In this document: positions 1-10,830 of the stretch, piece by piece
Layout: each line of letters opens with the position of its first letter
Position numbering within the stretch: the stretch's first letter is position 1
Assembly (NCBI RefSeq): GCF_026151205.1
Contig: NC_087076.1
Coordinates: forward strand, 15,894,419 to 15,958,418
Origin: Bolinopsis microptera
Taxonomy: Eukaryota > Ctenophora > Tentaculata > Lobata > Bolinopsidae
Direction of reading: 5' to 3'
DNA length: 64,000 bases
Program-made: the position numbers and the translations under genes
The notes under the pieces: model-generated
What the model was told of the DNA's origin: nothing
The model's input: the letters and a program-made list of their open reading frames with translations, nothing else
The model's database searches: none

Positions 1-499
1 GTACTGATACTAGTAATACACTAGGAAGTTATTGCTGTTTGTCTTTAGTTTGGTGCCTGGATGGCGGCCACTAGTGGTTATAAGGTCGTTATAAGGTTCG
101 CTGCTCTTTGATCACGGACGGCTGCATCGCTGCGATTCTGTCATAGTGATCTGTACAGGTGTTGCTCAACACCCTTTTTAAAATGTAGTTACCAATACCC
201 ATAACTGCAGTGTGACCGAGTATTTGCAACGTTTTATAATTTGACATTTTCCACGCTACTTCATTGCAACACATCTCTCAGTAAAACTTATTTTCTAGCT
301 CGATTGAACCCTCTCTGTCGTTATGGGCCTGAAACTCTGATCTTACTCGGGAGAACGAGCCACACCAACACACGTGCGAGACAAGACGAACATTGCACGT
401 GGTAGAAGTACGGTAGAAAGTGCGGACGTGCGATAAAGTGAGAGCACAACGCTTCGCGAGGGAGCTGGGTGGTTGTGCGCTGTAGTGGAGGTGGACTGC

Positions 500-2296
500 A
501 TGCGGAGTACTGCCGCCAAATATCCGGACTACAAGCTCCGACCTCTACGGGCTGATGACGTGACCCAGCTCAAATATCTCCACACTCAGGTATATTGACT
601 ATTTTTATCTGGTTGTGAATATCAGCACAATTAGCTGTGTTACTATTACAGGTCTTATTATATAGTTATTGTTTGGGTTATTAAATTTTATATTCTACTC
701 TATAGCATAGACTCGGAGTTTATATACTTTTTAATACTTTCAACACTACTATATAAAAAAATAATTTGAGGAAACGATGTAACAGAGTCGATGTATTTTA
801 AGTTTCATTACGTCTCAATATACTTAGGTTTAAACCTCATTTCTTTAATTATGGTGGTAAAAATTACTTAGTACTAATAATGAAGGTGGTGATGAGCTTA
901 CTGACGTATTTCTTGGAATAAGGCATTTTTCCTAAGGCTCGTACAGGCCGATCAACACTACTATATAAAAAAATAATTTGAGGAAACGATGTAACAGAGT
1001 CGATGTATTTTAAGTTTCATTACGTCTCAATATACTTAGGTTTAAACCTCATTTCTTTAATTATGGTGGTAAAAATTACTTAGTACTAATAATGAAGGTG
1101 GTGATGAGCTTACTGACGTATTTCTTGGAATAAGGCATTTTTCATAAGGCTCGTACAGGCCGATATGTGCTCTTTTATATTATCATCTATATAAGAGTAA
1201 CATATTAATGACATGATACATAGCAACATGTCCCATTATCTTACAGTGGTTTCCGGTGGAGTACCCGAACAGTTGGTATCATGATATTACCACTGACACG
1301 GAGAGGTACATGACACTAGCAGCCGTCCAGGAGGACACCATCATTGGACTTGTTGTCACCGAGGTAATTATCCGGTAATTACATAATTACATAATTACAT
1401 AATTGCATAATTACTTCATTACTGGAGCTATAATCTCTCCTAGCTCATCCAGGGTCTCATTTATTCGTTCTATAATTATTCAGTTCTGATGGAGTAATAA
1501 ACTACAATTTCATGGTATTCAGAATTTATCACTCCACGATCTACTATACCATAATTATCATTTTCGCTTTCTTTTCGGATGTGCACTAACTTTACAACTT
1601 TACAACAGGACATTGCTTCAAAAATCTTCATGATAGCTTACAATAGAATATCATTATGAACTTTAATAGGCTGATTATATCATACACAACCACCTTTAGT
1701 CTGGTCATTTAACATCTTCAAGGACATCTACCTGCAAATCTCATAAATGACTGGACTACTTAAATAACCTGATCCGACCCCTCTCAGTTGAGACAGAGTA
1801 AGTCTTGTTCTCCGGACGAGATAGCTCTCCTTGACAGAGCACAATTGAGGGATAGTATCCTGACTTATATCATGACACTTGGAGTCAGACAACCCTTCCG
1901 CCGTATGGGTACGTCTTCAAACACAAGGAAATATTATCTTAAGTCACGATTTTTACTTCAGCTATTGTACAGTTTATTGATAACAGATAACCTAAATCGT
2001 GACACAGTACTGCTTATAACACCCAGCAATTTGCAGGTATAGCATCTGTGTTAGTAAAAGAGATCTTGTCCCGTTTGAAAACCCTGCCAGAAGTAAAAGG
2101 AGTCTATCTGCACGTGCTAGCGTCCAACAAGCACGCTATAAAGTTCTACGAATCCCTGGGGTTTGGGTGCTGCGAGTTCATACCTCATTATTACAGCATC
2201 ATGGGACACTTTCAGAACGCCTACTGTTACATTCTCTATATGCACGACGGTCAACCTCCTCCTACCCCCATGCAGGTCAGATATTTCAGATATTGA
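500..2296 (+). CDS. NAA60: N-alpha-acetyltransferase 60 (NAA60/HAT4) homologue, four exons
   Basis: GNAT-fold acetyltransferase. In characterised animals NAA60 acetylates N-termini of membrane proteins at the Golgi. Exons are 500-589, 1247-1363, 1788-1908 and 2037-2296; introns are GT-AG and phases chain (0, 0, 1), giving 195 residues. Exon 2 starts WFPVEYPNSWYHDIT, very close to the NAA60 WFP-EYP-SWY signature. Tyr96 in the TYIMTLGV strand and His135 in VYLHVL match the two catalytic positions known in human NAA60. The acetyl-CoA loop RRMGIA is at 107-112. Exon 4 ends with the expected HYYSIMGHF and YILYMHDGQPPPTP segments. The ATG at 500 is the start of the conserved N-terminus. The C-terminus is short: reading through gives VRYFRY and a stop, whereas the human protein has about 50 more residues that bind membrane. 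A good donor (CAG|gtcaga at 2275/2276) precedes that stop, so a fifth exon is possible; I did not find it. Confidence 0.9.
741..1164. repeat. Perfect-looking 212-bp tandem duplication in NAA60 intron 1
   Basis: Bases 741-952 and 953-1164 are two direct copies, starting caacactact and ending gtacaggccgat. By eye they differ at a single base (cctaagg versus cataagg near the end), so the duplication is very recent. It lies inside intron 1 and does not touch the splice sites. A short AATTACAT-type microsatellite follows exon 2 at about 1375-1412. Confidence 0.9.
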
Positions 2297-2835
2297 ACTT
2301 GAAGTGAGTTTGTTATCCGAAACTTTTATAGTTTTACAGTCACCTCTTATCTAGTTATGGCTTATCTTGACAACTTAAGACTTCTATTCAATTTCAAAGC
2401 GGCTGGCATGGTGATAATTTAAACTCCAGAATGCATGTATATTCCCAGTTAATAATGTAAAGTGCTAAAGTTAATATAAAAATGGCCGAAAATATGTAAT
2501 CGATACGAAAGGTAGAGAGATAAAGCTGAACTCTTAATACACTGTAATATCTATATTATTACTTATAATTAAATCATTTACAAATCTTTTGAAAAACCGA
2601 AATATAGATAAAATTAATTCATAGTTCCTAGCAATTAAGTTTTAAATTTAAACCCCGATTTACTGCAAACATTTCGTTTCCCAAATTGGCGCTTAATAAA
2701 GCGAAAAGTCAAAAACTCGCGGCTCTAGCCTTTTCCCCCAAACTCTTACAAAAGACAACTAAACATATCTCAGTTTAGTTCTGAGTCATTGTAAGTTGCT
2801 GCTCTCTGTTCCTCAATTTTCTTGCAGCTTGCACC

Positions 2836-4427
2836 TTACAGTGGTATTGGAGGGACGTGAGATGGTAAGGGAGGCAACCTTGCTTGCAGTTCAACGGTTT
2901 CAGCGTTGATATATTCAGCCTCCAACTCCACTTCCACGTTTCTACAGAGGCATTTTCTTAGCAGACATTTTCGTGCAGCAACTATTATCAGAACTAAGAA
3001 CATGCCAGCTAAAGCACATGCCACAGGCAGAATAATATTGTAACCTGAGATATTGTTCTCGTCATTCATATTGTATACCAAAAACACTCCATTTACCAGA
3101 AATGAATTAAGTTGATGCGGAAATACCACTACATACTACATACTACATAGTGGGTAAAGAATTCTATTTGATCTAGACATACCACTGGTAATACAAAGTG
3201 TCTTCTGCTCGTTTACGACTGTTCCATCTGGGCAGTCGGAGCAGATTGCCGCACCTTTTATTGAGCTAAAAGTGTTTCCTTCGCATCTAACACATTCCTG
3301 GTCCGTCATAGTGTAGTTCCTGTAGCTCCCTTCCGAACACACATCTGAAACAAAGTAATTAGATACATTGCTTAAAATATCAAATATTATAATATTCCCT
3401 CTTTAAATTTAAAAGAGCCATTGGATAATGGTAAATTGGACAATATACCAGTATAACTTGATGGGAGTTTTAGTATTCATTGCAAAAATGCAGTTATGAT
3501 AGGTACATACCACAAAGTGTGTTCTGCTCGTTTACGACTGTTCCATCCGGGCAGTCGGAGCAGATTCCAGCACCTTTTGTTGAGCTAAAGGTGTTTCCTT
3601 CGCATCTAACACATTCCTGGTCCGTCATAGTGTAGTTTCTGTAGCTCCCTTCCGAACACACATCTGAAACAAAGTGACGCTTTTAGTTGATTAAACGCTC
3701 AACTTTATATTTAAAAAAAATATCTTACAATTTCATAAAGTGATATGCAGATGTGATAAAATGGTGATAAAACATTAACCCACCTCTAATATCCACTGAT
3801 AGTGTCCAAGTAGGAATCTTGATGAACCTTACTGTACTAGTCTCCCATTCTGAGGATGAACATCTTTCATTTTGACTTGATTCAGCAAAATTCATTTCTG
3901 CCACCAATACTCCGTTACACTTGATTGCAATTCCTTTGAATCCCAGCTTAATGAATGTCCAAATCCTCACGTCATTTTGGGCGTCGGGTAGATCTTGCAG
4001 CGCAGTGTCATCTTGGCACATGTGAATGAAGAAGATAGGAGTATTACTTAATCGCACTACAACTCTTGCAAACGGTATACCGTATAAGTGCGCAACATCA
4101 AAACGTATTGAATCACCACTTCCTATCGTGGAGGTTGTCTTCACTTCAAGAGGTATATCATCCCATATATGTGGAAACCAGACGCCATTTTCTTGATTTT
4201 TCCATCCCCCCGCTGAAAAAATTAGAAATATTAAAACATGGATGTTAAAGTTAAAGAGTAAGAAAAGGATATTTAGCTACCACTAATTCCTGTCCACATT
4301 CGTTTAAAAAGTAACTTTTGCAGTGTTGAACAGAAGTATAGTGTAATAAAAAAAAAACAATTTTCAAACCGTTTCCTATTGAGTGTAGTAGTGAGACTAT
4401 GAGGGATATTGGTACCAATCGTAACAT
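2836..4427 (-). CDS. Type I membrane protein with unique N-terminal domain and two ephrin-receptor-like Cys-rich repeats
   Basis: Five exons in transcription order: 4427-4370, 4212-3784, 3663-3511, 3344-3183, 3044-2836. All introns are GT-AG and phase 1, and the total is exactly 337 codons (336 residues). The start MLRLVPISLIVSLLHS is a signal peptide. Exon 2 encodes a beta-rich extracellular domain of about 143 residues that I do not recognise (contains GVWFPHIWDD and VRIWTFIKLGFKGIAI). Exons 3 and 4 each encode one Cys-rich module of the GCC2/GCC3 ephrin-receptor-like type (CSEGSYRNYTM, CVRCEGNTFSS, CSDCPDGTVVNEQ). Exon 5 gives one membrane helix (about residues 269-293, ending in basic residues), then a cytoplasmic tail of about 45 residues that is acidic and ends proline-rich (PPLPSHVPPIPL). 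A cell-surface receptor or adhesion role is inferred from topology only. It lies tail to tail with NAA60. The signal-peptide exon is the least certain part. Confidence 0.75.
3183..3663 (-). repeat. Tandem exon duplication (Cys-rich module exons 3 and 4)
   Basis: The 153-bp exon at 3511-3663 and the 162-bp exon at 3183-3344 are near-identical over their coding sequence and into the acceptor side of the introns (both followed on the plus strand by ctgaaacaaagt). They differ in a few codons and in nine extra bases (codons I-T-S) at the 3' end of the downstream copy. Both have phase 1 at both ends, so copies can be added or lost without breaking the frame. Confidence 0.9.
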
Positions 4428-5966
4428 GGTCTCACTTCTTGAAGTCAATATTCGCTCTAGAGACAAGTTCTTAACACATTGATCTCCTGTCCATGCAGTT
4501 CAACTTCAATTTACTCCAATTTATATTTGTGAGTCATCCAAATGATGAATATTTGCAAATTGCAAGGAAAAGCAGTTAAGCAAGAAACGTATGACAACTA
4601 ACCAATCAGAGAGCTATATTCTAGTCACGTGATATAGAGAGCGTATGTTAGCACTTTCTGAGGTAAAAAGAGTCTCCGATAATGCTGATCCGGTCATATT
4701 CTATTAAAGCTACGAATCCAATTGAAACTTAATCATAAACAAGAATTTCGCCGCGGTTAAACCACCCACGATCAATTTTCCCTACGATGTACTACTACTT
4801 GTACCATCAAATCTTTTGAGTGAAAAATGTGACTGGAAAAAAGTGCAACATATTTACATACTAATTACTATGCAATGTTTTTTTTTGTAAATGAGAAGGA
4901 TTCGTGCATGGTAAAAATTTACAATTTATTTCACCAATGCAGCGCCGCGCATCAACATTTAATAAATCCAGAAAATAACTTTGCGAAGGAGGAATTTCAC
5001 TGTAATTAATTAACACATGGCTATCGTCATTCGTCGCGCGCAGCATACCATACGCTTCCTATACACTTAATTATAGGGGAGTGGTATATATTGCGAAGGA
5101 GCAGACTTTTTTCGACACCGTAGGTTCATCGGGCCACCTCATATATCCAAACCCGATTACTTATTCCCTACGATCTTTTTGCCTTCGGCAAGAGTAGGGA
5201 AACAAATTAATTGAAGTCTGACTTTCAACTGAGAGCAAAAAGATAAAGGAATGTGGAATGTGGTTATAGAGAGTCATACAGTGAATGGGAGATCATACAA
5301 TGGGAGAGCTCACATGAAGGATTGTTTCCTTAATATAAGTAAAAAATCCGTGGGTGCGGGACGCGGGTGCGTTCGTTCACGCGTAATGTCAGAAAGGGAG
5401 CGACGTAAACTAAAAGTAAAACTCAAAACCAATTATAATTTCTTTCGGAATGGGTAAAACCTGGATGTAGTCCAGTTACTAAAAATAGATCCCCCAGTCT
5501 CTTTCTCTCCTCTGATTTAACCGTTGTTTACTCTTTCACTGTACCGACACAGAATCACTGCGTATTGTGCGGGTAAAACTGGTCACGTGAGCGTTTAGGA
5601 CGTGTCTAATTGGGCCGATACCAACCCATAGGTCACGTGACTCCTAGAATCAGCTGCTGAGTATACTACCCAGAAAACCGGCTCGGTTTAGAATTAAATT
5701 AGCAAATTCGAATACTTTTCATCAAAATGGAACTATTTGAGTATTTGATCATATTATATACGTTCATCTCAAGAAATTTTGATTATTTATTGAGACTGAC
5801 TTCGAGCCTTGCATCTGTTAGAGTAGGTTCAAGTGGCCAAACTTAATTTGTGATTCCTTCCACATTCGTCTAAAGCTGTATAAACTATCCATGTCAAGTG
5901 TGAGGACTGTATATGTGCCATTAGAGATATTATTTATTTGCAGCGGTTGCAGAATGGCCGCGTATG
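4428..5966. other. Intergenic DNA, no gene seen
   Basis: AT-rich spacer between the head of the membrane-protein gene and a MITE. Short open frames (for example 5251-5457 on the plus strand) show no recognisable domain and no splice-linked partners. Two CACGTG-containing stretches (about 4626, 5583-5640) are noted, without evidence that they are used. Confidence 0.5.
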
Positions 5967-6253
5967 CAGTGGCGTAACGAAAGGCCCTGCTGACCCCGCT
6001 GTGCAGGGGGGCGCCGTCTTAGGGGGGCGCCAAATCGTCGTTTGAATGTGGGACAATTTCGAAAACTTAACTAAAGTACTAGCAAAACTGCGCGTTTTGC
6101 TCTAGATACACACTTTTTTAGAGATTTTACCGGCGTATTCTCTAAAATCACCTAATTTGTTCAATTTTAGGGAGGGGCACCAAAAGGGGAGGGGCGCCAA
6201 CAGGGGGGCGCTTTTTTCGGCAGGGGGCGCCAACAGGCAACGTTACGCCACTG
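5967..6253. mobile_element. Non-autonomous hAT-type MITE with perfect 8-bp target duplication
   Basis: The 287-bp element begins CAGTGGCGTAACG and ends CGTTACGCCACTG, a perfect 13-bp terminal inverted repeat of the widespread hAT type. It is flanked by the 8-bp direct repeat cgcgtatg (5959-5966 and 6254-6261), the target-site length expected for hAT elements. The interior is noncoding and carries G-rich ggggggcgcc blocks. Confidence 0.93.
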
Positions 6254-6462
6254 CGCGTATGCTTTCCACATTTCTATGCAATTTTATATCCGAATTCGCG
6301 ATTTGTCGCACCTGAATTGAGCTTATGTTTCCAATCAATACAAATATTTTCCATGAAGAAACGAAACAAACGGATAAATGAAAAATTTGGTATACTGGGG
6401 TCACTATTTCATCATTTATTGCAAAATATAAAGAACATCCACAATATATGTGAGATTTATAT

Positions 6463-6750
6463 CAAAGTAGCTTGTTTACCCAGCAACAAAGTAGCTTGTT
6501 TACCCAGCAACAAAGTAGTTTGTTTACCCAGCAACAAAGTAGTTTGTTTACCCAGCAACAAAGTAGTTTGTTTACCCAGCAACAAAGTAGTTTGTTTACC
6601 CAGCAACAAAGTAGCTTGTTTACCCAGCAACAAAGTAGTTTGTTAACCCAGCAACAAAGTAGTTTGTTTACCCAGCAACAAAGTAGTTTGTTTACCCAGC
6701 AACAAAGTAGTTTGTTTACCCAGCAACAAAGTAGTTTGTTTACTCCCCAC
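6463..6750. repeat. 24-bp minisatellite, about 12 units
   Basis: Tandem units of caaagtagtttgtttaccca plus gcaa, with a few C/T variants. Because 24 is a multiple of three it is open in several frames (FTQQQSSL on plus, WVNKLLCC on minus). These peptides are a by-product of periodicity. The array ends about 33 bp beyond the stop codon of the GPCR gene, so it probably lies in that gene's 3' untranslated region. Confidence 0.9.
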
Positions 6751-6782
6751 TCCCTGCGACTCAGCAACATAGTGTATAAATT

Positions 6783-8236
6783 CTAAAAGTACTGCAGATA
6801 AGCTTCCAGCAGCTGGAGATTAGATTTGAACTGTCTCCACTTCTGAACTACTAAAGTTAATCGTGACCACACAAAAGTTCTGAAACTGGGCACGAAGTTA
6901 TAGATGAAGAAGTTGCTCAGTGTGTTGAGATAAGCAAGTGAGACTGCCAGTCTGTAGAAGTGGAGGTGGAAGTAAATGTTTGTGACAGGAACATGGTCCT
7001 CTCCTAGCCGGTATATTGCGTAGGGCAGTCTCATTAAACTATATAAAAAATAAGAATAAAGAATAAGGAAAAGGAACAGGAATGAAGCCAATACCAGAAG
7101 TGAAACCCCACCAAAGAATAATTGATCCTTAGGTAGACCTGGTGAAATAAAGTAACTGAACTGTAAGTTTAAGAAAAGACGGAAGGAATAAAGGAGAGAG
7201 GAAATAATGTTATGTGAACATCATCAGCAGATGACTTGGCACACCGGTTTCGGGGGTTTAATACCTGTACCGGTTTAATGTGCCAAGACCCCCTAGCAAT
7301 CACTCGTCAGTGATCACCTGTTCACGTTAAATGTGATGTCAAGGATGTCGCTGACATCAAGTATACTGTATTTGTACAGAATACTAGGCCGGTCTTTCAG
7401 AAGCTTTCTGAATTTACTCTTCAGGAGTCTGTCATTATAACATCTTGAAAGAAGTGTCCTATAAAGGGTGTTGGTAGAACACAGAAAAGAATCAAGGTCA
7501 GGTATAAGATACCGTACACCACAGCAGTAAGAACAGCAGTTATTATCCCCTGGTACCTGGGGTATTGTCCTACCTTCCGGGAGAGTTTGTTAGCTTGAAT
7601 CAGGTGCAGTATCATGATCACCGTGCAGGTTACAACCACGAGGTTGGGGATTATCATAGTCAGGGTTATTTGTAGAGGCATCAGCCTGGCCCACGTGGGG
7701 GAAGTGAACAAGTAGTCGCACCCATAAGACCTGAAGTCGAACCTAACATTGTCCTTATCTACCAGCAAGAGCAAGAGTAGGAAGAAGGAAGCTGATATCC
7801 AGACAGCTGCACATGATACATGAGAATGCCACCAACTCAGAAACCTGGTTTTTAGCGGGAACTTTAGAACGAAGAGTTTGGTGGTTGTCATGGCACATAC
7901 CAGGAGTACGCTGACCGTGTGGAAGTAGTTGTAAGTGTAGCCGAGCAGGTAACACAGCCCCTTCCCAAACACCCACTTCTGGGTTATAAGGGACACTGCT
8001 CTGGGTAACACGGTTGTTACAGCTACCAGGAGGTTACATACCGCTATATTGTGGATTATCACTACGATCAGCTTGTTCAGTTTCAGTGCCTGGTACTTTA
8101 CGGAAGCTATGAGGATGGTGGTGTCTCCTAGTAGAGATGCTAGCAGGATGAAGATGTGGTATCCTATCCAGGTGTCGTGTAGTGCGGCGTTCTGGATCCC
8201 ATGTAGAGCGATGTTGGAGATGTTAGAGGGGAGCAT
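6783..8236 (-). CDS. Rhodopsin-like (class A) G-protein-coupled receptor, two exons
   Basis: Seven-helix receptor of 324 residues. Exon 1 is 8236-7518 and exon 2 is 7038-6783, joined in phase 2 across a GT-AG intron with a strong pyrimidine-rich acceptor. The join falls within helix 6 and creates VVLMRLPYAIY, restoring the helix-6 proline of the usual CWxP position. Helix 1 starts near residue 23. Helix 2 contains HNIAVCNLLVAV. ECL1 has the WVFG motif and helix 3 starts at GLCYL with the conserved disulphide Cys; ECL2 has its partner (YGCDYL). The DRY motif is replaced by TTKLFVLKFPL. The NPxxY motif of helix 7 is changed to SNFFIYNF. The ligand cannot be predicted. The extra codons after position 7518 in the same frame are intron read-through. 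Confidence 0.85.
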
Positions 8237-8989
8237 CTTGTTTTGTTAAGGAGATGCCTGCGTTTATAAAGGAGTTCTGTCCCACTTGTGAGAAGTGTGA
8301 ATATTGGATCTTGGTTGTCGTTGGTTGATGGTTTAGTGTAAAGATCCAAGGGAGTTTTAGAGGTCAAGCCTTGTTAACATACTGCTCTGAGATATTTGAA
8401 GTTAAGTGAGATATTCGAAGTTTAGTGGTTGAATATATTTCGTGTATCAAAAACTCGAAGAATAAATAAGTTTTTAGCAAGATAAGATTTGTACCTCAAG
8501 AAGTAGCTCAAATACTCTAAATATTATCAACATACGAGCATGGATAGGGACTGTTTGTGGATGACATTTCCAATGTCTCTTAAACGTGTTGTATCAGTTT
8601 AGTCAAAAAAATATCGACCTTTTATTGGTTAAACCGTGGAACTGGGAACCGGACCCGAGGGAGGAGGACACATAGGCGGAGAACACGAGGGCGTAGGACA
8701 CGAGGACTTTCCTAAAATGGTGGACACGAGGGCGGATTTCATTATATTCACTTTAACATATCAACAGCATGGACACGAGGCATCAAGTGATACTCGCAAT
8801 TAGGCTCTTCACTTGTCGTGGGAAAAGGTTCCATAATCCATAGTCTCACTGCAGTAAGGTATTTGGGCATATGTTGACTTAGGTAGAAAGGGCCTAAGTC
8901 AACATATGCCCAAACAAATTATTGGAATGTGATGTTCAAAGATATAAATTTGAAAGTTAAAAGGACCTATGTACACATAAGCCCTGTAC
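8237..8989. other. Intergenic spacer with a 22-bp perfect hairpin
   Basis: No gene seen. At 8862-8914 the arms tttgggcatatgttgactta(gg) and its reverse complement are separated by about 9 bases, a strong hairpin. A degenerate GGACACGAGG-type repetition lies around 8640-8780. Confidence 0.6.
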
Positions 8990-9171
8990 GGGTCACGTAC
9001 TGTAGTGCGACACGTACTCTAGTGCGACAGAGAATTTTCAAGGCCGACACTGTCGCACTACAGTGCGCTACCTGGACTGTAGTGCGACACGAACTAAAGT
9101 GCGACGAAACACTTTACACATTCAATAAAAATTGGCCCAAGCATATGAACTTGTTATCCCAATTGGAGATA

Positions 9172-10408
9172 GGTAACACGACTCCTGTCCGACAGCGACA
9201 TCTGTCCGACAGCGACATCTGTCCGAATCAGGGTACCAGAAAAAAACGACATCTGTCCGAAATTGTGACCTGATTTCAATACGACACATTTCCAATTAGA
9301 GACATGATCTAAACTGTTACTTGCTAAATTGTATACGTAACATGTCCAATTTGAGATATGATCTGAGCCATAGTTTACTACCAAATCATCTACAAATCAT
9401 CTACAATCATAACGGATCCATTTGGGTGCACGAGGCTCAGGCAATTCCCGCCCGTCTCTTTTGGTTTTCTTCACGTCTGTAAGGGCTTGTTCTGCTTTAA
9501 GGCAATCAAGGAACTTCCAAATTGAGGGCTTCGAGCAGGACAGCATTGAATGGAATCCGTGATGCCAACCTTCTGCGATGTTGGATGAGCGAGGAATCCT
9601 CATCTGTGCAGCTTCGTGTTGATTCCACATGTGGGGAGCGAAGTTAGGATTGGTGGTTGATGTCCCGATCCAAGTGTTTTCGTGTCTCCAGATTCGAGGG
9701 ACGTCAGTCTCCGGTACGTAGGCAATCGCTCCGGTCATCGCGAAGAAATCCCGAACAGGAGAGTTTGGAGTCAGGTACTCCTCCCAGATGTTGGTCTGCT
9801 TAACATGCTTCAGGAGGGCTTTCTTGTAGTGGAAGTTACATCCGCTTCTGGTAGTGGAGGGCCACACGGAAGCAACTGCGTTGTGAATGGCGAGCTCGTA
9901 GTCCATGAGGATGGATTGTGGTTGGTAGCCCCCAGAAGCCCAGGTGTCTATCTCCTCGAACAGGTTGCGGTAGAGGGTCGTCGTTTTTCCAGGAAGGCGT
10001 GTCTGAAGCCATTTAGGACAGGGTTCTCCGAGCCTTGTTTGCGTCCAGGGATAAACTGAAGATTGGTTGCCATTGTGGATTGCGATAAGTGATCTCCATA
10101 CTGCTGTCCTATATGTATTCATGTCCTGTGATGTGATCGACAGCTTGTTAGGGTACGGCTAGCACGATCCTGTTCTCAACTAGTCAATCACGTATCGATG
10201 GATCAGATCTTAAGGGATCACATCAGCTTTAGAACGTCACGAGATTACCCGTGAGCTTGTGAAATACGAATGTGAACCGAAATTACAATATGATCCGAAA
10301 TTCGGACAGATGTCGCCAAAAACGACTCCTGTCCGACAGCGACATCTGTCCGAAATCCCTAATTCAGCTTTCGGACAGATGTCGCTGTCGGACAGATGTC
10401 GCCCAATC
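9172..10408 (-). mobile_element. MULE-type DNA transposon copy 1, 9-bp target duplication
   Basis: The 1237-bp element is flanked by the 9-bp direct repeat TTGGAGATA (9163-9171 and 10409-10417), the usual target length for Mutator-like elements. Both ends carry multiple copies of ctgtccgacagcgacat in inverted orientation, as subterminal repeats. The centre encodes a MULE transposase fragment on the minus strand. The same ends recur at 23625-23775 and 29470-29833. Confidence 0.8.
9397..10122 (-). CDS. MULE transposase catalytic-domain fragment
   Basis: An open frame of 241 residues. The segment ILMDYELAIHNAVASVWP followed by GCNFHYKKALLKHVKQ matches the MULE transposase domain, in which an acidic residue in a D-(Y/F)-E-xA motif is followed by a G-C-x-F-H helix. 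The downstream segment N-x-AEGWHHGFHSML is also typical of this family. The length is about half that of full transposases, and no zinc-finger N-terminus is seen before the first Met at 10122. The element is probably a truncated, non-autonomous copy, although an intron or upstream exon is not excluded. Confidence 0.75.
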   Translation of the reverse strand: MNTYRTAVWRSLIAIHNGNQSSVYPWTQTRLGEPCPKWLQTRLPGKTTTLYRNLFEEIDTWASGGYQPQSILMDYELAIHNAVASVWPSTTRSGCNFHYKKALLKHVKQTNIWEEYLTPNSPVRDFFAMTGAIAYVPETDVPRIWRHENTWIGTSTTNPNFAPHMWNQHEAAQMRIPRSSNIAEGWHHGFHSMLSCSKPSIWKFLDCLKAEQALTDVKKTKRDGRELPEPRAPKWIRYDCR

Positions 10409-10830
10409 TTGGAGATATACATACCTTCATACGGTGCGTGTGATAGGAATGAGGATAATATGCTGCTGACGAGTTACCCAGTGGATCACACACTGCATAC
10501 GTGGCTTGAACTGACCCGAAGGAATTATGATCAGTGGATCACTTCGAAACATGTGATATGAACCAACGAATCGTATTCGCAAGATCACTTCGCAATAAGT
10601 GACGTGAACCGACCCGACGAATCACTTAATGGTCCATAAGAAGGATAGGATGTGACCTCAACTTGGAAATAAGTCAGGATATTTTGTCGCACTAGAGTAC
10701 GCTACCTGGATCGTAGTGCGACACGTACTGTAGTGCGACAGAGGGTTTTTTTTGTCGGACTTCACACTAGAGTACGTGTCGCACTAGAGTGCGTGTCGCA
10801 CTAGAGTGCGTGTCGCACTACAGTACGATT

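Larger units (their letters stand above)
8990..10830. mobile_element. Modular element with GTGCGAC subterminal repeats (host of the MULE)
   Basis: Both ends carry clusters of a short module, roughly gtactgtagtgcgacacg in both orientations. The clusters lie at about 8996-9107 and 10685-10828 and are mutually inverted. Between them are about 60 bp (left) and 270 bp (right) of unique sequence around a MULE copy. No coding sequence can be assigned to this outer element. A related cluster with gttcgac in place of gtgcgac lies at 22478-22625. The boundaries are approximate and no target duplication was identified. Confidence 0.6.

Noticed and set aside
6462-6786. Repeat proteins FTQQQSSL and WVNKLLCC
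   Set aside because: Products of a 24-bp minisatellite open on both strands; more likely 3' untranslated region of the GPCR gene.
9682-10059. Plus-strand 125-codon frame
   Set aside because: Antisense shadow of the MULE transposase.
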